Origin: Roseomonas mucosa ATCC BAA-692
GTDB lineage: Bacteria > Pseudomonadota > Alphaproteobacteria > Acetobacterales > Acetobacteraceae
DNA: 64,000 nt
NCBI RefSeq assembly: GCF_000622225.1
Contig: NZ_JHWD01000019.1
Location: forward strand, 1-64,000
Direction of reading: 5' to 3'
Shown in pieces: positions 42,904-52,055 of the stretch (position 1 is its first letter; the number at the start of each line of letters is the position of its first letter). The notes beneath the pieces are model-generated. The model had not been told where the DNA came from. It ran no database searches and was given only the letters and a program-made list of their open reading frames with translations. The translations under genes were made by a program, and so were the position numbers.

Positions 42904-45312
42904 ATGTCCGACTTCCGCCAGGAACTGCTGGCCGCCTTCGCGGTGGAGCACCGGGAACACCTGGATGCCATCCGCGCCGCCCTGGCGGCGGCGGAGGCCG
43001 GGCGGCCGCTGGACCTGCGCGACATCTTCCGCCGCGCGCACAGCCTGAAGGGCGCCGCCCGGGCGGTGGACCTGCCCGCGGTGGAGGAGCTGGCGCACCG
43101 GCTGGAAACGCTCTTCTCCCGGCTGGGCGAGGGCCGGATGCCGCTGGATGCCCGGGCCCAGGCGGTGGCGCAGCAGGGGCTGGACGCGGTCGAGACCCAG
43201 GTGGCCGCGCACCTCGCCGCCGCGCCGGAGGAGGACGGGCCGCCCCCGCCGTCGGCGGCCCTGGCGGCGCTCGACGCGCTGCTGGGCGCCGCCGCGCCGG
43301 ATGCCCCGGCGGAGGCGCATGGGGCGCCCCCGGCGGCGCCCCGGCCCGGCCCGGCGGAACGGCCCGGCGAGGAAGGCGGCGAGAAAGAGGCGGCACCCGC
43401 CGCCACGCCAGGAACCTCCACGTCAGGAACCTCCCCCCCGGCACCCGCCGAGCGGCATCCGGTGGCAGGCGGCGGCGAATACCTGCGGGTCGAAGCGGGA
43501 CGCGTCGATGCCCTGTCCGGCCTGCTGCACGAGCTGTCGGGGGAGTTGCAGAACCAGGACCGGCAGGCGGAGGCGCTGCGCCGGCTGGAGCGCCGGCTGC
43601 GGGGGTTGCGCCGGACCTGGCAGGAGCTGCGCGGCGAGGCCGGAAAGGCCAACGGGGGCGGCGCGGAAGCGCGGCTGCGGGAATTCGACCTGGCGCTGTC
43701 CGGCCTGGGGCGGGATCTCGCCGCCCTGGTCCGCGACGGCCGCGACGCGGCCTGGAACGCGGATCAGCTGTCGCGCCGCCTGCGCCAGGGGGTGGAGCGG
43801 ATCTCCCTGGTTCCGGCCGAGGCGGTGCTCGGCGGCCTGGGCTCCATGACGCGCGACCTCGCCCGCTCCGAGGGCCGGGAGATCGCCTTGCGGCTGGAAG
43901 GGATGGAGACCGAGGCCGACCGCCGCGTGCTGCAGGCGCTGAAGGACCCGGTCCTGCACCTGCTGCGCAACGCCGTGGGGCATGGCGGCGAGGCGCCGGA
44001 GCGGCGGCGCGCCCTGGGCAAGCCGGAACGCGGCGAGGTCGGGCTGCGCGTCGAACTGGGCGGCGGACGGCTGCGGCTGCGCGTCTTCGACGACGGCGCC
44101 GGGCCGGACCCGGAGCGCATCGAGGCCCAGGCGGTGCGCCAGGGCCTGCTGCCCGCCCGCAGCACCGAGGCCCCACCCCCGGCCGAGGACCGCCTCCTCG
44201 CCCTGGTCTTCGAGCCCGGCTTCTCCACCGCCGAGGCGGTGGGGCGGCTGTCGGGGCGCGGCATGGGCCTGTCGGTGGTGGCGGAGGCGGCGCGGGCGCT
44301 GCACGGCCATGCGCTGATGCGGCGGCGCCACCCCTGGGGGACGGAGGTGGTGATCGACCTGCCCTTTTCCGCCACGCGGCAGAACGTGCTGCTGCTGGAG
44401 GCCGGCGGCCATCCCCTGGCCCTGCCGACCCATGGGGTGGAGCGCCTGCTGCGCCTGCCCGAGGCGGCGCTGCAATGGGCGGAAGGCCATCTCGCCACCC
44501 GCATCGCATGGGGTGGACGGGACGTTATGCTTCCCGTGACAAACCTCGCCTCCCTTCTCGGTGTCTCCGGCGCCCGGCTGCCCACCGAGGCCGGCCAGCT
44601 GAGCGCGGTCCTGCTGCGGGCCGGGGAGCGGCGCTGCCTGCTCGCGGTGGAGGCGCTCTCCGACGTGCGGACGCTGCCGGTCTCGGCGGTGGATGCGGGC
44701 GCGGGGGGCGGCTGGGGGCTGGACCCCGCCCTGGTCTCCGGCCTGGTCCTGCCGGCGGGGAGCCTAGTGCCGCTGCTGCGCCCCGAGGGGCTGATGGACC
44801 GCTGGCTGCGCGGCATGGGCGGCACCGGCGAGGGCCACGGCGCCGGGGGAGATGCCGGAGGACAGGCCGCCGGGGGCCGGAGCGACAGGCTCGGCCTGGT
44901 GCCCCGTCCCGGCGCTCCGGCGGGCGAGGCGGAGGCCAGCGAGCGCGCCAGTATCCTGGTGGTGGACGATTCCATCACCACGCGGACCCTGGAGAAGAGC
45001 ATCCTGGAGGCGCAGGGCTACCGCGTCCTGCTGGCCGTGGACGGGGTGGAGGCGCTGAACCTCCTGCGCGGCGGCGAGGCGGTGATCGACCTGGTGCTCG
45101 CGGATGTGGAGATGCCGCGGATGGACGGCTTCGGTCTCCTGCAGGCGATCAAGAACGACCCGCGCCTCGCCGGGCTGCCGGTGATCCTGATGACCTCCCG
45201 CGCCGACGAGGCGGACATCCGGCGCGGGCTGGAACTGGGCGCCGGGGCCTATCTCACCAAGCAGAAGTTCGACCAGCGCGAGCTCCTGGCCACGATCGGG
45301 CAACTGCTGTGA
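42904..45312 (+). CDS. Hybrid chemotaxis histidine kinase CheA-REC
   Basis: 802 residues. The Hpt domain has the phosphohistidine H46 in FRRAHSLKGAARAVDLP. A Pro/Ala linker and long helical dimerisation part follow, then an ATPase (LLRNAVGHGGEAPERR, FDDGAGPDPERI, GRGMGLSVVAEAARALHG). A CheW-like regulatory domain (QNVLLLEAGGHPLALPTHGV) precedes a C-terminal receiver (ILVVDDSITTRTLEKSILEA; aspartate in DLVLADVEMPRMDG; lysine in LTKQKF). The ATPase N-box has G where D is usual in NAVDHG. CheA-REC architecture is that of WspE, FrzE and CheA3. No P2 domain is evident. Confidence 0.95.
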   Translation: MSDFRQELLAAFAVEHREHLDAIRAALAAAEAGRPLDLRDIFRRAHSLKGAARAVDLPAVEELAHRLETLFSRLGEGRMPLDARAQAVAQQGLDAVETQVAAHLAAAPEEDGPPPPSAALAALDALLGAAAPDAPAEAHGAPPAAPRPGPAERPGEEGGEKEAAPAATPGTSTSGTSPPAPAERHPVAGGGEYLRVEAGRVDALSGLLHELSGELQNQDRQAEALRRLERRLRGLRRTWQELRGEAGKANGGGAEARLREFDLALSGLGRDLAALVRDGRDAAWNADQLSRRLRQGVERISLVPAEAVLGGLGSMTRDLARSEGREIALRLEGMETEADRRVLQALKDPVLHLLRNAVGHGGEAPERRRALGKPERGEVGLRVELGGGRLRLRVFDDGAGPDPERIEAQAVRQGLLPARSTEAPPPAEDRLLALVFEPGFSTAEAVGRLSGRGMGLSVVAEAARALHGHALMRRRHPWGTEVVIDLPFSATRQNVLLLEAGGHPLALPTHGVERLLRLPEAALQWAEGHLATRIAWGGRDVMLPVTNLASLLGVSGARLPTEAGQLSAVLLRAGERRCLLAVEALSDVRTLPVSAVDAGAGGGWGLDPALVSGLVLPAGSLVPLLRPEGLMDRWLRGMGGTGEGHGAGGDAGGQAAGGRSDRLGLVPRPGAPAGEAEASERASILVVDDSITTRTLEKSILEAQGYRVLLAVDGVEALNLLRGGEAVIDLVLADVEMPRMDGFGLLQAIKNDPRLAGLPVILMTSRADEADIRRGLELGAGAYLTKQKFDQRELLATIGQLL

Positions 45313-46442
45313 ACGGCGCCACCCCCTCTCCCGGCTCCTCCCGGGGGCAGCTCCCCTCCGGACGGACGCTGCCCGTCCGGGTCATGGTCGTGGAGGACTC
45401 GCTGGTGGTGCGCCGTCTCCTCACGCACATCATCGCCAGCGACCCGCGCCTGCTGCTGGTGGGAGCGGTGGAATCGGCGGAGGAGGCGCTGCGTTCGCTG
45501 CCGCGCCTGCGGCCCGATGTCGTCTCGATGGACATCCGCCTGCCCGGCATGGACGGGCTGGAGGCGACGCGGCGGATCATGGAGGAGAACCCGACGCCGA
45601 TCGTGGTGATCGCCGACGCGGTGGAGGATGCCTCGCTGCGCATCTCCATGAACGCGCTGCGCGCCGGGGCGCTGTCGGTGGTGGAGAAGCCGGTCGGCCT
45701 GTCCTCCCGCCACTACGAGGCGATCGCGGAGGAGATCTGCACCCAGCTCTTCATCATGAGCCAGGTGCCGGTGATCCGGCGCCGCGCCATCGGCCGGGCC
45801 GCCGAGCCGCCCTTCCCGGTCCTTCCGGAAGCCCCGCCCATGGCGCCTCCCGGCGCCGCGCCCGTGCGTCCCTCGGTGGTGGCCATGGCCGCCTCCACCG
45901 GCGGGCCGCCGGCCCTGGCGCGGGTGATCGGCGCCCTGCCCGCCGGCTTCCCGGCGCCGCTCCTGCTGGTGCAGCACATGGGGGCGCCCTTCATGGAGGG
46001 CTTCGCCGCCTGGCTGGACGGTCTCGTTCCCTTGAAGGTGGAAATTGGCCGCGATGGGGTGACGCCCCTGCCCGGCCATGTCTATGTGGCGCCCGGCGAC
46101 CGGCACCTGCTGCTGTCGCGGGCCGGTCCGTTGCAGGTCAGCGCCGGTCCCCCGGTGGGCGGCCAGCGCCCCTCGGCCAACCTGCTGTTCCGGTCCGTGG
46201 CGGAGGCCGCCGGGACCAGGGGGCTGGGAATCCTGCTGACCGGCATGGGCGAGGATGGAGCGAGGGGGCTCACGGAGTTGCGGCGCCAGGGCGGCTTCAC
46301 CATCACCGAGCACGAGAGCAGCGCCGTCGTCTATGGCATGCCGGCGGCGGCGGTGCGGTTGGGCGGCTCCTCGGCGAGCCTGCCGCTGCACCTGATCGCG
46401 CCGCGCCTGCTGCGCCTGGCCATGCCGGAGGCGCGTGCATGA
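45309..46442 (+). CDS. CheB-type protein-glutamate methylesterase
   Basis: 377 residues from a GTG overlapping the cheA stop (GTGA). A receiver domain spans residues about 22-145 (VMVVEDSLVVRRLLTHIIAS, phosphoacceptor in VVSMDIRLPGMDG, lysine in SVVEKPVGL). The methylesterase has Ser ~196 in MAASTGGPPALARVIG, histidine in LLVQHMGAPFMEGFAAWL and aspartate in GILLTGMGEDGARGL. It demethylates or deamidates the receptor, opposing CheR; in Wsp the homologue WspF is the negative arm. Its stop overlaps the next start (ATGA). Confidence 0.95.
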   Translation: MNGATPSPGSSRGQLPSGRTLPVRVMVVEDSLVVRRLLTHIIASDPRLLLVGAVESAEEALRSLPRLRPDVVSMDIRLPGMDGLEATRRIMEENPTPIVVIADAVEDASLRISMNALRAGALSVVEKPVGLSSRHYEAIAEEICTQLFIMSQVPVIRRRAIGRAAEPPFPVLPEAPPMAPPGAAPVRPSVVAMAASTGGPPALARVIGALPAGFPAPLLLVQHMGAPFMEGFAAWLDGLVPLKVEIGRDGVTPLPGHVYVAPGDRHLLLSRAGPLQVSAGPPVGGQRPSANLLFRSVAEAAGTRGLGILLTGMGEDGARGLTELRRQGGFTITEHESSAVVYGMPAAAVRLGGSSASLPLHLIAPRLLRLAMPEARA

Positions 46443-48175
46443 ACGGCGAAGCCAACGCCGGCGCCAGCATCCTGCTGGTCGAGGATTCCGACACCCAGGC
46501 CCTGCAGCTTCGCCGGATGCTGGAACAACAGGGCTTCGCCGTGACGCGCGCGGCCACGGCCGAGGCGGCGCTGGACGGGCTGAACGACGGGCTGCCCGAT
46601 CTGGTGATCGCCGACTACCACCTGCCCGGCATCAACGGCGACGAGTTCTCGCGCCGCATCCGCATGAACCTGCGCACCCGGGCGATCCCGGTGCTGATGC
46701 TCACCAACGCGCGGGAGCAGGACCTGGAGCGGCAGGGGCTGGAAAGCGGCGCCGATGCCTATGTGTCGAAGGCCGCGGGACAGGAGGTGATCCTGCTGCG
46801 GCTGCGGGCGCTGCTGCGCCGCCGGCCGCGGGGCGCCGAGGAGGCGCCGCCACCCGCCGGCTCGCAGGCACAGCCCGCCTTCCGCCGCGCCGCCATCCTG
46901 CTGGTGGAGGACAGCGCCACCCGCAGGGCCTGGATGAGCCGCCTGCTGTCGCAGGACGGCTACGCCGTCCATGCCGTCGCCGGGCCGGAGGAGGCGCTGG
47001 CCGCCGTGCAGGCCGAAGGCGCCGCCTGGGACTGCGTCGTGATCGCCATGCTGAGCCCGGGCTTCGACGGCGTGGCGCTGTGCCGCCGCCTGAACGCCCT
47101 GCGCAGCGGGCCGGGCGAAGGGCCGTCCTTCCAGATCGTGGGCCTCGGCAACGACGAGAGCACGGGGCGGGAGATGCTGTCCCAGGTCTTCGAGGCCGGG
47201 GCGGACGACCTGGTCTCGGCCACCGCCAGCGCCGAGGCGATCCGGTTGCGCATCCGCACCGTGGTGCGCCGCCGGCTGATGCAGGAGGAGAACCGCCGCA
47301 TCGATGCCGAGCTGCGCGGGCGGGAGCTGGCCCTGGCCCATGCGCGGGCCGAGGCCGCCGCCGCCGAGGCCCGGGCCGCGCTGGCCGAGGCGCTGTCACG
47401 CGCCAATGCGGAGCTGGAGGAAGCGAACCGCCAGCTCCGCGACACCCAGGCCAAGCTGGTGCAGGCCGCCAAGATGGCCTCGCTGGGCGAGCTGGTGGCA
47501 GGCATCGCGCACGAGATCAACAACCCCCTGGCCTTCATCCTGGCGCACCAGGGCACGGTCGAGCGCGTGCTGGAACGGCTCGGCCCGCATGTCGATGGGC
47601 AGGCGGAGGCCCAGGCGCTGGTGGAGAAGGGGCTGCAGCGCTCGCATTCCATGACGCTGGGCCTGAAGCGCATCCAGGACCTGGTGCTGAACCTGCGCAA
47701 GTTCTCGCGGCTGGAGGATAGCGGCTTCCAGACGCTCAACGTGCCGGAAACGATCGAGACGGTGGTGGCGCTGCTGACGCACAAGCTGTCCAACCGCATC
47801 GTGGTGCGGCGCCAGTTCGATGCGAGGCCGGAGCTGTTCTGCTCCCCCGCCCTGCTGAATCAGGTGGTGATGAATATCGTGGGCAACGCGGCGGATGCGA
47901 TCGAGGACCAGGGGACCATCACCATCGCCACGCGCGAGTCGGACGGGCAGTACGTGATCGAGATCGCCGATACCGGCCCCGGCGTGGCGGAGGAGCTGCG
48001 CGAGAGGATCTTCGAGCCCTTCTTCACCACCAAGCCGATCGGCTCCGGCACCGGGCTCGGCCTCGCCATCGCCTACAACGTCGTGCGCGCGCATGACGGG
48101 CACATCGCCGTGGGGGCCTCGCCGGAAGGCGGCGCCCGCTTCACCATCAGCGTGCCGCTGCGGGCCACCACATGA
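46439..48175 (+). CDS. Hybrid histidine kinase REC-REC-HisKA-HATPase
   Basis: 578 residues. REC1 (about 10-130) is intact: LLVEDSDTQA, DLVIADYHLPGINGDEF, YVSKAAG. REC2 (about 150-275) keeps LLVEDSATR, but the phosphoacceptor position reads CVVIAMLSPGFDG with no aspartate, so it is a pseudo-receiver. A coiled coil follows, then HisKA with H358 in GIAHEINNPL and an ATPase (NIVGNAADAIED, DTGPGVAEELRERIFEPFFTTK, GTGLGLAIAYNVV). Two N-terminal receivers before a kinase recall CheS3 of the Rhodospirillum centenum Che3 cluster. CheA-REC or CheA probably signals through REC1. Confidence 0.93.
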   Translation: MNGEANAGASILLVEDSDTQALQLRRMLEQQGFAVTRAATAEAALDGLNDGLPDLVIADYHLPGINGDEFSRRIRMNLRTRAIPVLMLTNAREQDLERQGLESGADAYVSKAAGQEVILLRLRALLRRRPRGAEEAPPPAGSQAQPAFRRAAILLVEDSATRRAWMSRLLSQDGYAVHAVAGPEEALAAVQAEGAAWDCVVIAMLSPGFDGVALCRRLNALRSGPGEGPSFQIVGLGNDESTGREMLSQVFEAGADDLVSATASAEAIRLRIRTVVRRRLMQEENRRIDAELRGRELALAHARAEAAAAEARAALAEALSRANAELEEANRQLRDTQAKLVQAAKMASLGELVAGIAHEINNPLAFILAHQGTVERVLERLGPHVDGQAEAQALVEKGLQRSHSMTLGLKRIQDLVLNLRKFSRLEDSGFQTLNVPETIETVVALLTHKLSNRIVVRRQFDARPELFCSPALLNQVVMNIVGNAADAIEDQGTITIATRESDGQYVIEIADTGPGVAEELRERIFEPFFTTKPIGSGTGLGLAIAYNVVRAHDGHIAVGASPEGGARFTISVPLRATT

Positions 48176-50097
48176 GCAGCCCTCCGTCGCACGGCCTGGG
48201 CGGCCCGGCACGGCCGGATGCCCGCCGGGGCGCCCACCGGGGCACGATCCTGCTGGTGGATGACGAGGCGGAGATCGTCACCGCGCTGCAGGACCTGTTC
48301 GAGGACGAGTACGACGTCCTCGCCACCACCTCGCCCACCGATGCGCTGCGGCTGCTGCAGCACGACCCGAACGTTTCGGTGATCCTGTCCGACCAGCGCA
48401 TGCCGGGCATGACCGGCGACCAGATGCTGGCCCGGGCGCGCGACATCACCCATGCCGAGGCGCTGCTGCTGACCGGCTACGCCGATCTCGACGCGGTGGT
48501 CTCGGCGCTCAACAAGGGGCGCATCGCCGGCTATTCGCCCAAGCCCTGGGACCCGGTGGCGCTGCGCGGGCTGGTGGGCAGCGCGCATGACCGCTGGGCC
48601 CTGGCGCGCGCGCTGGAGACCGAGCGCAGCCTGTTGCACGGGCTGCTGGACAATTCCCCCGGCCGCCTCTCCTTCAAGGACGCGCAGGGCCGCTTCGTGC
48701 GGCTGAACGTGGCCAAGGCGGAATCGATGGGCCGCAGCGTGGCGGAAAGCCTGGGCCGGCGCGAGCAGGACTTCCTGCCCCCCGAGGCCGCCGAGGCGCT
48801 GACGCGGATCGAGGCGGAGGCGCTGCACCGGCGCGGTTCCGCCGAGGTCGTGGAGGAGGAGCGCCAGGAGGGCGAGACGCGCTGGTTCTCGGTGAGCCGC
48901 GTGCCGGTGATCCGCCAGGACGCGCCCGCCTTCCTCGTGACCATGGAGCACGAGATCACCGAGCGCCGGAACCTGGAGGCCCGGCTGCGCCAGGCGGACA
49001 AGATGCAGGCGCTGGGCACCATGGCGGGCGGGGTGGCGCACGACTTCAACAACCTGCTGACGGCGATCCTGGGCAACCTGCAGCTCGCGCTGCGCGCCGC
49101 GCCCGAGGGGTCCCGCCAGCAGCGGCAGCTCCGCAACGCCATCGCCGCCGCCGAGCGCGGCTCCGGGCTGACGCAGCGGCTGCTCTCCTTCAGCCGGCAG
49201 CGCGACCTCGACCTGCGGCCGGTGGATGCGAACGAGCTGGTACAGGGGATGGAGGACCTGCTCGGCCGCACCCTGGGCGGGCTGATCCGCATCGAGCACG
49301 ACCTCGCCCCGGATCTCGCCCCGGTCCTGGTGGACCCGGGGCAGCTGGAGCTGGCGCTTCTCAACCTGTGCATCAACGCCCGCGACGCCATGCCGGAAGG
49401 CGGGGTCCTGACCCTGGGCACGCGCCGCGCCAGGGTCGAGCCCGGCAGCGTGCCGGAGCTGAAGCCCGGCGACTATGCCGCGCTCTCGGTGCGCGACACG
49501 GGCGCCGGCATGGCGCCGGAGGTGCTGGGCCATGCCTTCGAGCCCTTCTTCACCACCAAGGAGGTGGGCAAGGGCACGGGGCTGGGCCTGTCCATGGTCT
49601 ATGGCCTCATGCGCCAGTCCGGCGGCGGCATCCGCCTGCAAAGCGGACCGGGGCAGGGCACGCTGGTGGAGCTGTTCCTGCCGCTTTCCGACCGCCTGGG
49701 TCCGGAGCAGGGCCATGCCGGCACCACGCCGCTGCCACGGACGCGGCCGCTGCGGATCCTGGTGGTGGATGACGACCCCGCCGTGCGCGAGGTGACGGCG
49801 ACCTTCCTGGAGGAGCTCGGCCACGAGATCCTGGAGGCCGGGGACGGCCCCACCGCCCTCCGCACGCTGGAGGACGAGGAGATCGACCTGATGGTGGCGG
49901 ATCTGGCGATGCCCCTGATGTCGGGGGCCGAGCTCGCCGCCACGGTGAAGGCCTCCCACCCCCGGATGCCGGTGCTGCTGGTGACCGGCTATGCCGAACT
50001 GGACAAGCTGCCCAAGGAATACCCGCTTCTGCACAAGCCCTTCCGGCAGGCGGATCTGGCGCGGTGCATCCAGGAGCTGATGGAAGGCCAGGGCTGA
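48172..50097 (+). CDS. Hybrid histidine kinase REC-PAS-HisKA-HATPase-REC
   Basis: 641 residues. The N-terminal receiver (LLVDDEAEIVTALQDLFEDE, aspartate in VILSDQRMPGMTG, lysine in GYSPKPWD) is of the RpfG/HupR-like type. A PAS domain follows (about 155-270, HGLLDNSPGRLSFKDAQGRF), then HisKA with H290 in GGVAHDFNNLL, an ATPase (LCINARDAMPEGG, DTGAGMAPEVLGHAFEPFFTTKE, GTGLGLSMVYGLM) and a C-terminal receiver (ILVVDDDPAVREV, aspartate in DLMVADLAMPLMSG, lysine in LLHKPFRQ). Last gene of the cluster; no output domain, so the final target lies elsewhere. Confidence 0.94.
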   Translation: MSSPPSHGLGGPARPDARRGAHRGTILLVDDEAEIVTALQDLFEDEYDVLATTSPTDALRLLQHDPNVSVILSDQRMPGMTGDQMLARARDITHAEALLLTGYADLDAVVSALNKGRIAGYSPKPWDPVALRGLVGSAHDRWALARALETERSLLHGLLDNSPGRLSFKDAQGRFVRLNVAKAESMGRSVAESLGRREQDFLPPEAAEALTRIEAEALHRRGSAEVVEEERQEGETRWFSVSRVPVIRQDAPAFLVTMEHEITERRNLEARLRQADKMQALGTMAGGVAHDFNNLLTAILGNLQLALRAAPEGSRQQRQLRNAIAAAERGSGLTQRLLSFSRQRDLDLRPVDANELVQGMEDLLGRTLGGLIRIEHDLAPDLAPVLVDPGQLELALLNLCINARDAMPEGGVLTLGTRRARVEPGSVPELKPGDYAALSVRDTGAGMAPEVLGHAFEPFFTTKEVGKGTGLGLSMVYGLMRQSGGGIRLQSGPGQGTLVELFLPLSDRLGPEQGHAGTTPLPRTRPLRILVVDDDPAVREVTATFLEELGHEILEAGDGPTALRTLEDEEIDLMVADLAMPLMSGAELAATVKASHPRMPVLLVTGYAELDKLPKEYPLLHKPFRQADLARCIQELMEGQG

Positions 50098-50156
50098 GCA
50101 GGGCGAGTGACACGGCAGGCTGGTGACAGAAACTGCCCGACTGATATTGTAGATTC

Positions 50157-50885
50157 ATGCCGCCCGCCGCCCCGATCCCCCTGGAGATCGAAACCACGCC
50201 CAGCCTCGCGGAGCGCGCCTATGTGCGGCTGCGGGATGCCATCGTGGAGGGAAGCCTCGCCGCCGGCAGCAAGCTGTCCGAGCGCCGCCTGGCCGCCGCA
50301 CTGGGCATCTCCGCCCAGCCGGTGCGCGAGGCGCTGCGGCGCCTGGAAGGCGAAGGGCTGGTGGAGACCCGCCCCAAGAGCGGCACCTTCGTGTCCGCCC
50401 TGGACAGCGACAGGCTGGCGGAAATGGGCCGCATCCGCGCGGCGCTGGAAGGTGCCGCGGCGTCGCTGGCGGCCCGCCGGGTGGGTCCGGCCGACCTGCG
50501 GGTGCTGGAGCAGCGGCTCGGCGCCATCCGCGCCGCGACGGATCAGGGCGACCGCGCCGCGCTGGCCGGGGCCAACGACGCCTTCCATACCGCCCTGCAC
50601 CGGATCACCGGCAACGCCTTCCTGATCCGCAGCCTGCAGGCCCTGCGCGCCTATTTCCACGTCGGCAGCCGGCGCGTCCTGGCCGGAGAGGCGGAGATCC
50701 GCCTCGCCCTGGAGGAGCACCTGGCCATCCTGGATGCCATCGCCGCCGGCGAGGCGGAACAGGCCGAGCGTCTGATGCGCGCCCATGCGCTGCGCTCCCT
50801 GGCCGTGGCCTTCCCGGAAGCGGACCGTTGCCTCCCTGCCCCGCGCCCGGCCTCCCCTGACGAAAAGGACTCGCACGAATCATGA
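50157..50885 (+). CDS. GntR-family regulator (FCD type)
   Basis: 242 residues: a winged helix (LAERAYVRLRDAIVEGSLAAGSKLSERRLAAALGISAQPVREAL) then an FCD domain (RIRAALEGAAASLAARRVG, NDAFHTALHRITGN, LEEHLAILDAIAAGEAEQAERLMRAH) with metal-ligand histidines. No Shine-Dalgarno precedes the ATG, while a TATTGT-like element lies about 10 bp upstream, so a leaderless mRNA is possible. The stop overlaps the dehydrogenase start (ATGA), so it probably controls its own operon in response to a hydroxy- or keto-acid. Confidence 0.9.
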   Translation: MPPAAPIPLEIETTPSLAERAYVRLRDAIVEGSLAAGSKLSERRLAAALGISAQPVREALRRLEGEGLVETRPKSGTFVSALDSDRLAEMGRIRAALEGAAASLAARRVGPADLRVLEQRLGAIRAATDQGDRAALAGANDAFHTALHRITGNAFLIRSLQALRAYFHVGSRRVLAGEAEIRLALEEHLAILDAIAAGEAEQAERLMRAHALRSLAVAFPEADRCLPAPRPASPDEKDSHES

Positions 50886-51862
50886 CCGAGGATCAGTCAG
50901 CCCAGGGCAGGCCGCGTGTCCTGGTCGCCCGCCGGGTGCCGCCGAACGTCGCCGCCCGCGCCCGCGAGATGTTCGATGCCATCGTCACCGAGGCGGACAT
51001 GGATGCCGACACGGCGCTGCGCGTGATCCGCGAGGAGCGCATCGCCGGCCTCTTCTCCGGCCCCAAGGTGAAGTTCACCGCCGCCCATGCCGCGGCCATG
51101 CCGGACGGGCTGAAGGTGATCGCCAATCCCGGCGCCGGCTACGACCACATGGATGTGGAGGCCGCCAGGACGCGCGGCATCGTCGTGACCAACGCGCCGG
51201 ACGTGGTGACGGACTGCACCGCCGACCTCGCGCTGATGCTGATCCTGAACGCCAGCCGCCGTGCGCGCGAATACGACCAGGTGATGCGCGAGGGCTGGCG
51301 CAGGCCCTATGGCATGCCGGACCTCCTGGGACTGCGGCCGAGCGGCAGGACACTCGGCATTGTCGGCATGGGGCGCATCGGCCAGGCCGTGGCGCAGCGC
51401 GCGCGCGGCTTCGGCATGAGGATCCTCTACAACAACCGCCGCCGCCTGCCGCCGGAGCTGGAGCAGGGCGCCGAATATGTCGCGGACCTGCATGACCTGC
51501 TGCGGCGCTCGGAGATCCTGTCCCTGCACCTCCCCGCCAGCGCCGAAACGGGCACGCTGATGACGCGGGAACGCTTCGCCCTGCTGCCGCGCGGCGCCGT
51601 CTTCGTGAACACCGCGCGCGGCTCCCTGGTGGACGAGGACGCGCTGATCGAGGCGCTGGAATCCGGCCAGCTCTTCGCCGCGGGCCTCGACGTCTTCCGC
51701 AAGGAACCGGATTTCGACACGCGCCTCGCCGCCTTGCCGAACGTCTTCCTGACGCCGCATGTGGCCAGCGCCACGGTGGACACGCGCGACGCCATGGGTT
51801 TCCGCACGCTGGACAACATCGCCGGCGTGCTCTCCGGCCGGGGCGCGATCGATCCGGTCTGA
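50882..51862 (+). CDS. D-isomer-specific 2-hydroxyacid dehydrogenase
   Basis: 326-residue NAD(P)-dependent enzyme of the glyoxylate/hydroxypyruvate reductase type. The nucleotide-binding motif is LGIVGMGRIGQAVAQRARGFG. Active-site Arg lies in FVNTARGSLVDEDAL, Glu in LDVFRKEPDF and His in FLTPHVASAT. The N-terminal substrate domain carries NPGAGYDHMDVEAARTRGI. Adjacent basic residues after the NAD motif (YNNRRRL) favour NADP(H). Translationally coupled to the GntR regulator, which probably senses its substrate. Confidence 0.93.
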   Translation: MTEDQSAQGRPRVLVARRVPPNVAARAREMFDAIVTEADMDADTALRVIREERIAGLFSGPKVKFTAAHAAAMPDGLKVIANPGAGYDHMDVEAARTRGIVVTNAPDVVTDCTADLALMLILNASRRAREYDQVMREGWRRPYGMPDLLGLRPSGRTLGIVGMGRIGQAVAQRARGFGMRILYNNRRRLPPELEQGAEYVADLHDLLRRSEILSLHLPASAETGTLMTRERFALLPRGAVFVNTARGSLVDEDALIEALESGQLFAAGLDVFRKEPDFDTRLAALPNVFLTPHVASATVDTRDAMGFRTLDNIAGVLSGRGAIDPV

Positions 51863-52055
51863 GCAGGGTGCCGGCCCGTTCTGCCCGGAGGGAGGAGCGG
51901 GCGTCAGGCGTTGCGCCCGGCGGCCGGCTCCGCCCTCGCCTCGGAGGAGGTTTTCGATCACCCTGGGCACCGGGATGCCGGAGGCTTCCGGCAGAAGACG
52001 GACGGCCCGGACGATCGGCCGGGTGGGCCGGTCCATCATGATCGGGAGTGGTAGG

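Noticed and set aside
40020-43652. 1210-codon minus-strand open frame across the chemosensory genes
   Set aside because: A shadow frame caused by high GC at third codon positions. No domain is recognisable, and the plus strand encodes clear CheR, CheW, MCP and CheA proteins.
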